From Accumulibacter sp003538495 (GTDB taxonomy: Bacteria > Pseudomonadota > Gammaproteobacteria > Burkholderiales > Rhodocyclaceae): DNA of 64,000 nt. Below the pieces are notes generated by a model. It did not search any database and was not told where the DNA came from. It worked only from the letters and a program-made list of their open reading frames with translations. The position numbers and the translations under genes are program-made. This document shows positions 38,896-48,631 of the stretch, piece after piece; the first letter of the stretch is position 1, and every line of letters starts with the position of its first letter. The DNA lies in contig NZ_JAPUVQ010000112.1 in assembly GCF_029255145.1 (NCBI RefSeq), positions 4,090 to 68,089 on the forward strand. The letters run 5' to 3'.

Positions 38896-39141
38896 GTGGG
38901 CGCGGGATTCGACAGCCGGCAACCGGAACGAAAAGGGCCAGACCTGCGCCCATCGCCGACCTTGCCCGCCCGCAGCGGCGCGGTTGCCCTCGAGATCCCG
39001 GAATCACGGCGGACACCGCGACCCACCAGGCGGCCCGCTCCCGCGCGGCAAGAAATACCTCGGCGCAGACCGATCCGCGAAGGCCTTGGTCCCCGTGCGA
39101 CGAGGGCCGGCTAGCGAAACAAGCAGCGCTACAGGGCAGCT

Positions 39142-41058
<1,917 letters not shown>

Positions 41059-41264
41059 GAGCGCTGGTCAATTTCCGGTGGATGGCAGGGGGCAATTTTA
41101 CCCTGTTGATGGCGGCGCCGCCCCAAGTTCACAGCGACCGAAGTCGTCGCGGCCGGGTGCCGCGGCTGCCACAGCCCTGACGCATGAGTGCGCCAGCGCT
41201 GTACTCTCAAAGCCTGGGGGTAGGTGGGGAAAAAAGCGTTCGCACGAGGGGGCTAAACAGCCGG

Positions 41265-41560
41265 AGGAACTTCGCCAAACTCGCCGAACTCTCCCGGGAA
41301 ATGCTCAACGACTGGGAAGCGATCATCCGCCCGCTGCTCGACCTCAGCCTGCCGCTCACCAACAATGCGGCCGAGCGTCTGTTGCGCCACTGGGTCATTG
41401 CCCGTCACCTGAGCTTCGGTACCCGCGGCGAGCAAGGAACCCGAGCCTTTGCTTTGCTCAGCAGCATCATCGATACGGAAGGCGTCCGCTTGCGATTACC
41501 TCACCGCCGCCCTCCAGGCCGGCCGCCAGGAACTACCGATGCCGCCTTTGCCTACCGTCT
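41265..41560 (+). pseudogene. IS66-type transposase remnant (C-terminal end, frameshifted)
   Basis: The translation contains LPLTNNAAERLLRHWVIA, then FGTRGEQGTRAFALLSSIID, the conserved C-terminal part of an IS66-group transposase. The remainder (ACDYLTAALQAGRQELPMPP) continues in another frame, so one frameshift lies between about 41477 and 41494. Everything upstream of the last 100 or so codons is missing. It sits between uup and the rutE-like gene. No terminal repeats could be identified. Confidence 0.75.
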
Positions 41561-41616
41561 CGGTAGAGAGTGATTGGCTACAGCGGTACAGCCGGTCGCT
41601 CGAGCCGCCCTGCCCG

Positions 41617-42204
41617 TTACGCGATCTCGCAGGCTTCCTCGAAGCTCAACCGCGGACCACGCGGATGCAGGGCTGATGGATCGCCGACGCCGAGGTTGCA
41701 GAGAAAGTTGGCCTGGTAGCGCCCATCGGGGAAGAACGCGGCGTTGAGTTTGTCGCCGTCGAAGCCGGACATCGGACCACAGTCAAGGCCGAGGGCGCGG
41801 GCGGCCAGAATCAGGTAGGCGCCCTGCAGGGTGCCGTTGCGAAAAGCGGTGCTGGCAGCCAGTTCGGGGTTGCCGGCAAACATCGGCCTCGCGTCGTAGG
41901 CCGGAAACATCGTCGGCAGGTGTTCGTAGAAGCGTGTATCGGTAGCGATGATGACCGTCGCCGGGGCGACCAGGGTCTTGTCGAGGTTACCGGGCGACAG
42001 CGCCGGTGCAAGCTTGTTCTTGCCTTCCGCGCTGATCACGAAGACCAGTCGCGCCGGCTGGCAATTCATCGACGTTGGGCCCCATTTCATCAGGCTGTGG
42101 AGGCGGCGCAGCGTCGCCTCCGGGATCGCTTCCGGGGCGAAGCCATTGTGGGTTCGCGCCTCGACAAAAAGCTGATCGAGCGCTTCGGCGGGCAGGGCTG
42201 GCAT
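41617..42204 (-). CDS. rutE: RutE/HadB-like nitroreductase (malonic semialdehyde reductase family)
   Basis: 195 residues, the family length. LFVEARTHNGF near the start, LMKWGPTSMNCQPARLVFV, and the ends GPMSGFD and PRLSFEEACEIA all match RutE. RutE is an FMN enzyme that reduces malonic semialdehyde in pyrimidine breakdown or acts as a general nitro/quinone reductase. No other rut genes are nearby, so a broader reductase role is likely and the symbol is by similarity only. AAGGAG lies 5 bases before the ATG at 42204; in-frame upstream codons have no protein-like content. It is the last gene of the minus-strand redox cluster. Confidence 0.85.
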   Translation of the reverse strand: MPALPAEALDQLFVEARTHNGFAPEAIPEATLRRLHSLMKWGPTSMNCQPARLVFVISAEGKNKLAPALSPGNLDKTLVAPATVIIATDTRFYEHLPTMFPAYDARPMFAGNPELAASTAFRNGTLQGAYLILAARALGLDCGPMSGFDGDKLNAAFFPDGRYQANFLCNLGVGDPSALHPRGPRLSFEEACEIA

Positions 42205-42265
42205 GGGGTCTCCTTGGCGGATTGAGGCAGAGGCTGCCGGGTTGACTGGACTGACGGGCTTGTCC

Positions 42266-42511
42266 CTACAGTTTCTTGTGAGTGCCGTCACACAGCGGCG
42301 CGTTGGCGCTGTGCTTGCAGCCGCAGAAATAGAGCGTTGTCGACTGCTCGGCCTTGAACTCGCGGGGGGTAAAGGCGCCGCCCTTGTGACTGCCGTCGCA
42401 GAAAGGCTGGTTCTTGCTGTTGCCACAGGCGCACCACCAATAGCTGGTGCCGGCTTCGACGGCGACGGCGTAGGGGGATTTCTGGGCGATGTTGGGGCCG
42501 TTTTCACCCAT
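42266..42511 (-). CDS. CDGSH iron-sulfur domain protein (two CDGSH motifs)
   Basis: 81 residues. It has two CDGSH [2Fe-2S] motifs: CACGNSKNQPFCDGSH and CGCKHSANAPLCDGTH. Each supplies three Cys and one His ligand, as in the mitoNEET-like and miner2-like bacterial proteins. GGAG lies 6 bases before the ATG at 42511; an in-frame ATG 9 codons earlier is less well placed. No signal peptide, so it is cytoplasmic. It probably takes part in electron transfer or redox sensing with its operon neighbours, the RutE-like reductase downstream and YceI upstream. Confidence 0.88.
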   Translation of the reverse strand: MGENGPNIAQKSPYAVAVEAGTSYWWCACGNSKNQPFCDGSHKGGAFTPREFKAEQSTTLYFCGCKHSANAPLCDGTHKKL

Positions 42512-42604
42512 GCTTGTCTCCAGTTTGTTGCGGCTCACCGAGGGTGATGATCCGGCTTTGGGCGGGTGGAGCCTGCGGACTGCGTTGCCCGCTTGCTCGG
42601 CAGT

Positions 42605-43174
42605 CTACTGCTTTACCGCTTCGACGGCGATGTTCAGGGTCACCTCGTCGCTGACCTGTGGCGCGTGTTTGCCGGCGTTGTACTCGGACCGCTTGATTCT
42701 GGCGACAGCGTTGGCGCCAATCGCGTCCTTCTTGACAATCGGGTGCGGCATCGCCTGAAACGAAGTGACGGTCAGGGTCACCGGCCTGGTGATCCCCTTG
42801 ATCGTCAGCTTGCCATCAATCGCTACCGGCTTGTCGCCGTCGAATCGGACCGCGCTCGACTTGTAGGTAATCGTCGGGTACCTGGCGGTATCGAGCAGGT
42901 CTTCGGCCTGGATGTGCTCGTTGAACAGCGGATAACCGGTATCGACCGACCTGGCGTCGATGGTGATGTTTACCGATCCGGTCTTCGCCGCACGGTCGAG
43001 AGTGATCGTGCCCGACGTCTTGTTGAAGCGCTGCACCTGGTTGGAGAAGCCGAAGTGGCTGTACTCGAAGCGCGGGTAGGTGTGCGTCGGGTCGACCGCA
43101 TAGGTCTCCGGCGCGGCAAACACCGGCCCGGCGAAAACGCCGGCCAGGGAGATCAGGGCGATTTGCTTCTGCAT
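42605..43174 (-). CDS. yceI: YceI family periplasmic protein (first copy)
   Basis: 189 residues with a signal peptide (ISLAGVFAGPVFAAPETY, cleavage after FA-A near residue 20). The mature part is a YceI-type lipocalin-like barrel: YAVDPTHTYPRFEYSHFGF, DARSVDTGYPLFNEHIQAED, LTIKGITRPVTLTV, ending with DEVTLNIAVEA. YceI proteins bind polyisoprenoid or amphipathic molecules in the periplasm and are often next to cytochrome b561, as here. GGAG sits 7 bases before the ATG. Confidence 0.92.
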   Translation of the reverse strand: MQKQIALISLAGVFAGPVFAAPETYAVDPTHTYPRFEYSHFGFSNQVQRFNKTSGTITLDRAAKTGSVNITIDARSVDTGYPLFNEHIQAEDLLDTARYPTITYKSSAVRFDGDKPVAIDGKLTIKGITRPVTLTVTSFQAMPHPIVKKDAIGANAVARIKRSEYNAGKHAPQVSDEVTLNIAVEAVKQ

Positions 43175-43231
43175 GCGTTGGCTCCATGAGTTGGGCTTGC
43201 GTGAAAAATACTGACGCCTGCGGGTTACTGC

Positions 43232-43813
43232 TTATCGGCTGCCGGCAGCGGGCCCAGCAACGATGTGGAACTTGATCTGCACTTCGTTGGCGACCGCGCC
43301 GAGGTCGGACCACACGCCATCACCGATCGCGAAATCGAGCCGCCTGAGGACAAAGGCACCGTCGAAAACACCGTTGCCACCGGCCCGGCGGAAAGTGAAG
43401 GGGGCGCTGACTTCCCGCGTCCTGCCCTTGATCGTCAGCTTTCCGGCCAGTTCGAACCTGTTGTCACCGAGTGGGCGGATCGACGACGAAACGAACACCG
43501 CCGTCGGAAAGGACTTGACGTCGAACCAGGACTTGCCAACAACCTCGCCGTCAGCGTCCGGCGAGCCCGCATCGACACTGGCCAGATCGAGTTCGAGCCT
43601 GGCCTTGGCGGCTGCCGGCCGCGCCGGATCGAAAGCCAGCGTCGCGGCGAATTTCCTGAAGCGGCCGTCAACCGGGACGCCCATCTGCCTGGAAACAAAC
43701 TGCAGCGTACTCTGGTCGGCCTGGAAATGCGTAAACTCGACCGCCTGCGCGGAACCGCAGGCCAATACCAGCAGCGCCTGGGCGAGGCGCAGGGCGTTCA
43801 CGGTTTTCTCCAT
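43232..43813 (-). CDS. YceI family periplasmic protein (second copy)
   Basis: 193 residues, signal peptide ending GSAQA near residue 23. It has the YceI fold phrases FTHFQADQSTLQFVSRQMG, DGRFRKFAATLAFDP, GKLTIKGRTREVSAPF and VANEVQIKFHIVA. It is clearly diverged from the neighbouring copy, so not a recent duplicate. The ATG at 43813 lies 13 bases after the cytochrome b561 stop, and its own ribosome site is weak, which suggests coupled translation. Confidence 0.9.
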   Translation of the reverse strand: MEKTVNALRLAQALLVLACGSAQAVEFTHFQADQSTLQFVSRQMGVPVDGRFRKFAATLAFDPARPAAAKARLELDLASVDAGSPDADGEVVGKSWFDVKSFPTAVFVSSSIRPLGDNRFELAGKLTIKGRTREVSAPFTFRRAGGNGVFDGAFVLRRLDFAIGDGVWSDLGAVANEVQIKFHIVAGPAAGSR

Positions 43814-43826
43814 TCGGGCACCGGGT

Positions 43827-44372
43827 TCAGCGACTTCGCTGCGCCCAGGGCAGCATCCTCGACAAGACGTCGTCGCGGTCCAGCAGATGATGCTTGAGAG
43901 CCGCGGCGACATGCGCGACGACGAGGACGGCCAGGGTGTAGTTGAGAGTCGCGTGCACGGTCTCGAGTAGTTCGCCGAGTGCCTTGTCCTTGGCCAGCAG
44001 ATCAGGCAAGGGCAAGACGCCGAAATAGACGGTCTGGAAGCCCTTCGCCGAACTCATCAGCCAGCCGGAGAGCGGAATGGCGACCATCGACAGGTAGAGC
44101 AAATGGTGCAGGGCATGTGAGGCGGCCTGCTGCCAGCGCGGCATCGCCGCCGGCAGCGCCGGCGGCGGGTGACCGGCACGCCAGGCGATGCGCAGCAGAA
44201 CCAGCAGGAAAGCGCTGACACCGGCCCACTTGTGCCAGGAATAGAGCTTCAGCTTCTCTGGCGACAGCGCCATTTCGCTCATGTAGAGGCCGAGGCCGAA
44301 CAAGCCGGTCAGCAGCACGGCCATCAGCCAGTGCAGCGCGATTGCCGGGTGGGTGTAGCGGGTTGCGGGCAT
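43827..44372 (-). CDS. Cytochrome b561 family protein
   Basis: 181 residues with four predicted membrane helices, the standard size. Candidate haem ligands include H8 and H14 (YTHPAIALHWLMAV), the His in LYSWHKWAG, the HALHHLLYLS helix and VHATLNYTL. The family oxidises ubiquinol or moves electrons between the quinone pool and periplasmic acceptors. AAGGAG precedes the ATG at 44372. Position directly upstream of two yceI genes repeats the common yceJ-yceI pairing and argues for a joint role. Confidence 0.9.
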   Translation of the reverse strand: MPATRYTHPAIALHWLMAVLLTGLFGLGLYMSEMALSPEKLKLYSWHKWAGVSAFLLVLLRIAWRAGHPPPALPAAMPRWQQAASHALHHLLYLSMVAIPLSGWLMSSAKGFQTVYFGVLPLPDLLAKDKALGELLETVHATLNYTLAVLVVAHVAAALKHHLLDRDDVLSRMLPWAQRSR

Positions 44373-44400
44373 TGGGTTCTCCTTGCGACCAAGACCAGGA

Positions 44401-45240
44401 TCAACGGACGGACTGCGACTGGTGGTCCTGCGCGTGCTCGCTGGTGGCAGGCCAGAAAGCGAAGCTGTCCATCGCCAGAACGCCCGAATCGATGCCGGCG
44501 TAGAGGCGTTCTGGCCGGCAACCGGCACCGGCGGCACCGAGAGCGACGTACAGCGGCAGCAGATGTTCCTCGCTGGGGTGGGCACGGGCTGCGTGCGGCG
44601 CTTGCTGCCGATAGCCCAGCAAGGAGCGCTGGTCGCCAATGGCCAGGTGCCGCCACATCCACTCGGCGAACTCGCTGACGTAGGCAGGCGTTTCGCCGCC
44701 GGCCACGGGCGCGCCGCGGAAGTCCGCCAGGTTGTGGGTGAGATTGCCCGAAGCCAGCAGCAGTACGCCGTCGGCAAGCAGCGGCGCGAGCGCACGGCCA
44801 AGCCGGAAATGCGGCTCGGGACCGACGCCGCTGAGCAAGGACACCGGCACCACCGGAATATCGGCCGCCGGGTACATCAGGCGCAAGGGGGTCCAGGCAC
44901 CGTGATCCAGACCACGGCTGCAGTCGACCCGGACGTCGAATCCGTCCTCGCCAAGCAAGCGGCGAGCCTCCTCGGCGACGCCGGGGTCCGACCGTGCGGG
45001 ATAGCGAACGCGGTAGAGCGCCGCCGGAAAGCCGCTGAAGTCGTGAATCGTCTCGAAGTCGGGCGCGACGCCGACGGTCGGCGCTTCGCTCTGCCAATGC
45101 GCGCTGACCACCAGGATCGCCCGCGGCCTGGGCAGGTCGGCCGCAACGCGGGCCAGAGCGGCGCCAGCCGGACCGGGGTCGAGGACCATCGTCGGTGCGC
45201 CGTGGCCGGCAAAAAGCGAGGGGAATGAGCTGTTGATCAT
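44401..45240 (-). CDS. DODA-type extradiol ring-cleaving dioxygenase (LigB/YgiD family)
   Basis: 279 residues. Metal-binding phrases are at LFAGHGAP (H13), VVSAHWQ (H48) and GLDHGAWTPL (H113), and EEHLLPLYVALGAAG provides the later His, as in class III extradiol (DOPA 4,5-dioxygenase-like) enzymes. YgiD-type members are zinc or iron enzymes acting on catechols; the substrate here is unknown. The start at 45240 is preferred because AGGAA lies 7-8 bases upstream, although an ATG two codons earlier is possible. It lies 19 bases after the QorB-like gene and 28 before cytochrome b561. Confidence 0.88.
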   Translation of the reverse strand: MINSSFPSLFAGHGAPTMVLDPGPAGAALARVAADLPRPRAILVVSAHWQSEAPTVGVAPDFETIHDFSGFPAALYRVRYPARSDPGVAEEARRLLGEDGFDVRVDCSRGLDHGAWTPLRLMYPAADIPVVPVSLLSGVGPEPHFRLGRALAPLLADGVLLLASGNLTHNLADFRGAPVAGGETPAYVSEFAEWMWRHLAIGDQRSLLGYRQQAPHAARAHPSEEHLLPLYVALGAAGAGCRPERLYAGIDSGVLAMDSFAFWPATSEHAQDHQSQSVR

Positions 45241-45259
45241 GTGCATTTCCTGTCCGAGT

Positions 45260-46126
45260 TCAGCGGGCGCCGAAGAGTTCCTGCGCCAGGCACGCCAGCG
45301 GCCGCGGTGGATGCCCGACGAGGGTGGCAAAGTCATTGCTCACCCGGTCGAACTTGCCGGCCGCCACCGCCGAGTACATGTTGGCCAGCGAGCGCGCCAA
45401 CCAGCCCGGCACGCCGGACGCTTCGAGCGCGTCGGCGTAGGCGTCCTCGCTGACCGCCTGGTAGCGCACCGGCTGGCCACTGACTCTGGCGACCGCGGCG
45501 GCCACCTCGTGGTAGTCGTGCGTCGCCTGGCCAGTCAATTCGTAGACGCTGCGTGCCAGCGCCGGCGCCAGCGCCGCCGCCGCAGTCGCTTCGGCAAGTT
45601 CGGCGCGGCTGACGAAGCTGGCGCGACCGCTTCCGGCAGGCAGCTGGAAGACGCCTGTTGCACGTCCTGCGCCGACGGTCATCGGCAGGAAGTCGGCATA
45701 GAGCGGGTTGCGCAGCGCCGTGAATTGAAGGCCGCTGGCTGCCAGATCCGCCTCGGTCGCCCGATGGACGGCGGCGAAATCGGCGGGCGAATCGGCGGCG
45801 ACGTCGATCAAGCTGGTGTACAGGACATGTCTGACACCAGCCGCCCGTGCGGCGGCGATGGCATTCCGGTGCTGGGCGATGCGGACCTCCTTCGGGCCGT
45901 CGGTCGACACCAGAATCAGCGTGTCGACGCCGGCAAAAGCGGCAGCCAGCGTTTCCGGCTGGTCGAAGTTGCCCTGGCGGACGGCGATGCCGCGTTCAGC
46001 GAGATCGGCGGCCCTGCGCGGATCGCGTACGCTGGCGGCGATGCCGGCGACGCGGCCACTACGGGCGACGAGCTGGTCGACAATGCCGCGTCCGAGGTGG
46101 CCGTTTGCTCCGGTGACGAGGATCAT
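45260..46126 (-). CDS. QorB-like NAD(P)H:quinone oxidoreductase (atypical SDR, NmrA-like)
   Basis: 288 residues. The N-terminal Rossmann motif is TGANGHLGRGIV (5-16). Then come LILVSTDGPKEVRIAQHRNA, VRHVLYTSLIDV and FTALRNPLYADFLP, and a late VYELTGQATHDYHEVA. This matches E. coli QorB (YtfG) along its length. QorB reduces quinones with NADPH. It is the first gene of the minus-strand cluster and is divergent from the LysR gene, so it is the probable primary target of that regulator. Confidence 0.85.
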   Translation of the reverse strand: MILVTGANGHLGRGIVDQLVARSGRVAGIAASVRDPRRAADLAERGIAVRQGNFDQPETLAAAFAGVDTLILVSTDGPKEVRIAQHRNAIAAARAAGVRHVLYTSLIDVAADSPADFAAVHRATEADLAASGLQFTALRNPLYADFLPMTVGAGRATGVFQLPAGSGRASFVSRAELAEATAAAALAPALARSVYELTGQATHDYHEVAAAVARVSGQPVRYQAVSEDAYADALEASGVPGWLARSLANMYSAVAAGKFDRVSNDFATLVGHPPRPLACLAQELFGAR

Positions 46127-46252
46127 GCTGTTCTCCTTGATGGCTTCGCGAGGCTTGTTCCTGGCGATGGACGAACTGTAGCCGACCTATTGACGATAAA
46201 ATAGAGCACAATCTGCAATTGATCGTTGCCATATAAGCAACAGGGCCAGGGC
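46127..46252. promoter_or_regulatory. Divergent promoter/operator region between qorB-like and lysR genes
   Basis: This gap is much richer in A and T than its neighbours, especially 46185-46240. It contains TTGACG at 46190-46195 and a CAAT-N5-ATTG dyad at 46209-46221, close in form to a LysR-type T-N11-A operator. I cannot place the -10 boxes with confidence. The layout is that of a LysR regulator controlling itself and the divergent operon. Confidence 0.45.
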
Positions 46253-47224
46253 ATGGACAGGCTTGACAGCATGCGCATCTTCATCCGGGTCGCGGAACTC
46301 GGCAGCTTTGCCGCGGTGGCCCGGCAGATGGATGTTGCCCGCTCGGTGATCACCCGCCAGATCGCCGCGCTCGAAGCACAGCTCGGCGTCAAGCTGATCG
46401 CCCGCAGCACCCGCCGCCTGAGCCTCACCTCGGCCGGCAGCGCCTATCTCGAGCGCTGTCGCGAAATCCTCAAGCTGGTCGAAGCGGCCGAGACCGACCT
46501 CACCGGCGAACGCCAGGACCCGCGCGGCCTGATCCGCCTCAGCGTACCGCTCAGTTTCGGGCTGCGCCACCTGCTGCCGCTGCTGCTCGACTTCAACGTC
46601 ACCTATCCCGAAGTCGGCACCGAGATCGACTTCACCGACCGGCGCGTCAACCTGGTCGAGGAAGGACTGGACCTGTCGATCCGGATCAGCGCGCGCCTCG
46701 ACCCGCTCGACGTCGCCCGCCGGATCGGCACCAGCGGCTTGCTGGCCACCGCCTCACCCGACTACCTGCGTCGCCACGGCGAACCCGCCCACCCGCGCGA
46801 ACTGCTCGAGCACGAGTGTCTGCTCTACCTGCCGGTCCATCAGCAGGGCTGGCCGTTCCTGGTCGACGGCGTGATGGAGAATTTCCCGGTGCGTGGCCGC
46901 CTGCGCGCGAACAACGGCGACGCGCTGCTCGAAGCGACGATTCGCGGACTCGGCATTTCCGTGCAGCCGACGTTCATCACCGCCGCGGCAATCGAGGCCG
47001 GATCGGTGCGACCGATCCTGCGCGCTTACCCGATGCCCGAACTCGGCATCTACGCCCTGCTCCCGGGCAATCGCTACGTCCCGCAGCGGGTGCGGATGCT
47101 GGTCGACTATCTCGCCGGGCGCATCGGCGACCGCCCGTACTGGGAAGCCGCGCAAACCACCGGCCGGCCCGCACCCGGCAAGCGGTCAGGCGGCCACCTG
47201 CCGGGTGGCGCCAGCAACGCCTAG
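46253..47224 (+). CDS. LysR family transcriptional regulator
   Basis: 323 residues. The N-terminal winged helix is MDRLDSMRIFIRVAELGSFA, then VITRQIAALEAQLGVKLIAR and RRLSLTSAGSAYLERC. The C-terminal half is the periplasmic-binding-protein-like effector domain. It belongs to the CrgA/AaeR-like branch in which the helix starts MDRLxxM. The ATG at 46253 fits the conserved start; the extra nine codons upstream do not. It is divergent from the redox cluster, and its last 39 bases overlap the 3' end of the MFS gene on the other strand. Confidence 0.92.
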   Translation: MDRLDSMRIFIRVAELGSFAAVARQMDVARSVITRQIAALEAQLGVKLIARSTRRLSLTSAGSAYLERCREILKLVEAAETDLTGERQDPRGLIRLSVPLSFGLRHLLPLLLDFNVTYPEVGTEIDFTDRRVNLVEEGLDLSIRISARLDPLDVARRIGTSGLLATASPDYLRRHGEPAHPRELLEHECLLYLPVHQQGWPFLVDGVMENFPVRGRLRANNGDALLEATIRGLGISVQPTFITAAAIEAGSVRPILRAYPMPELGIYALLPGNRYVPQRVRMLVDYLAGRIGDRPYWEAAQTTGRPAPGKRSGGHLPGGASNA

Positions 47225-48427
47225 CGCGGTCAGGATCGACAGGCTCCACAAGGCGGCGATCCCGACCAGCACCGCGGCCAAGTGCCCGCCGTCCATCAAG
47301 CCGCCGAAGACCAGCGGCGCCAGCGCCAGCCCGGTGTCGAGGCCGGAGTAGACGAAGCCGTAGACCCGACCGTAGGCCGCCTGCCCGAAACGCGAGGTCG
47401 CCGCCCGGCGCACCAGCAGGTCGCGCGACGGACCGGCGATGCCTGTGCAGTAGCCAATGCCGACCATCAGCGGCAGCACGCTCCATTGCGGCAGCGGCAG
47501 CAGCGCCAGCGCGACGGTGAGCAGCGCTGCAGCGCCGAGCGCGCCGGCGATCAATCGTTCCTGGTCACCCTTCTGCGCCAGGAAGCCGCCGGTAAGGATG
47601 CCGCCGGCGCCGCCGACCAGGTACGCCGACAGCGCGCTCGCCCCGGCCGACAGCGACAGGCCGTGCAGGTTCTGCAGGATCGGCGTCGCGAAGTTCTGGA
47701 TGCCGCCGAACGCCGTAGTGACCAGCAGGAAGAACAGAAAGCACATCCACACCGCCGGCGTGCGCAGGAAAGCGAACGGCGGGATCGCGCTCACAGCGGG
47801 CGCGCCAGCCGGGCCGGCGGCCGTCAGGCTGCCCGGCGGGTCGGCAAGCGTGCGCCGGCGCCAGACCACCAGCACCAACGCCAGTGCGGCAATTCCGGCG
47901 GCGGCCAAAGCAGCGACCCGCCAGCCGGCGGTGGCCGCAATCCCGGTCATGAACACCGGCGCCAGCGCCCAGCCGAGGTTGCCTGACAAACCATGAATCG
48001 AAAAGGCGTGCCCCAGCCGGGGCTGCGAAACGTGGCGGTTGAGCACCGTGAAATCGGCCGGGTGGAAAACGCTGTTGCCCAGCCCGGCCAGCCCGGCAAC
48101 CAGTGTCAGCCCGAGAGGGCCATCGACCACCGAGAGCAGCAGCGCGGCGACCAGGAAGCAGGCGATGCCGCCGCCGAGCACCCGTGCCGCACCGAAACGA
48201 TCGACCAGGAAACCGGCCAGCGCCTGGCCGATTGCCGAAACGACAAAGAAGAGGGTCATCGTCGCGCCGATGCCCGTAAAGCTCAGCCCGAAATCGTGCA
48301 TCAGCCACGGAAACAGCGGCGGCAGCAGCAGGTGGAAGAAATGCGAAACGCCATGCGCGAAACCGACCAGCGAAATCACTTCCAGATCGTGGCTTTCTTC
48401 GGGCAGCGAGTCGACGGCGGTGGTCAT
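47186..48427 (-). CDS. MFS transporter (Fsr-like, 12 membrane helices)
   Basis: 413 residues of very hydrophobic sequence. It has GFAHGVSHFFHLLLPPLFPW in helix 1 and the loop-2 motif GFLVDRFGAARVLGGG. A second half starts with FLRTPAVWMCFLFFLL. A charged inter-domain loop (WRRRTLADPPGS) is present. The layout recalls fosmidomycin-resistance-type efflux proteins, but the substrate cannot be told. GGAG lies 8 bases before the ATG at 48427. It overlaps the lysR 3' end by 39 bp, tail to tail. Confidence 0.85.
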   Translation of the reverse strand: MTTAVDSLPEESHDLEVISLVGFAHGVSHFFHLLLPPLFPWLMHDFGLSFTGIGATMTLFFVVSAIGQALAGFLVDRFGAARVLGGGIACFLVAALLLSVVDGPLGLTLVAGLAGLGNSVFHPADFTVLNRHVSQPRLGHAFSIHGLSGNLGWALAPVFMTGIAATAGWRVAALAAAGIAALALVLVVWRRRTLADPPGSLTAAGPAGAPAVSAIPPFAFLRTPAVWMCFLFFLLVTTAFGGIQNFATPILQNLHGLSLSAGASALSAYLVGGAGGILTGGFLAQKGDQERLIAGALGAAALLTVALALLPLPQWSVLPLMVGIGYCTGIAGPSRDLLVRRAATSRFGQAAYGRVYGFVYSGLDTGLALAPLVFGGLMDGGHLAAVLVGIAALWSLSILTALGVAGATRQVAA

Positions 48428-48590
48428 GCGAACGCTCCGGAACGGGTGGGCCGAGTCTAGCCGCTTCCAGGGCAAGTGGCACGACTGGCGCGCAAGTAGC
48501 CGACAGAAATCGTCGGGATCCGAATGCGGAGGATGCAGGCGTTGATCATCCGACCAAGCCCCGGACAGCCGCACGCCCCCTCCGCCCGTT

Positions 48591-48620
48591 ACTGCGAGGA
48601 GCGCAGCGGCATGGCGGTCC
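48591..48620. repeat. REP-like palindromic repeat (TGCGAGGAGCG type)
   Basis: ACTGCGAGGAGCGCAGCGGC followed by ATGGCGGTCC resembles the widespread proteobacterial intergenic repeat ATTGCGAGGAGCGnAGCGACG...GCAATCC. The outer stem is kept: ACTGC pairs with GCGGT using one wobble, and CTGCG...CGCAG forms an inner stem. It lies in the 204-bp gap between the TIR-NACHT gene and the MFS gene, where I see nothing else. Confidence 0.55.
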
Positions 48621-48631
48621 AGCCTTGGCAG

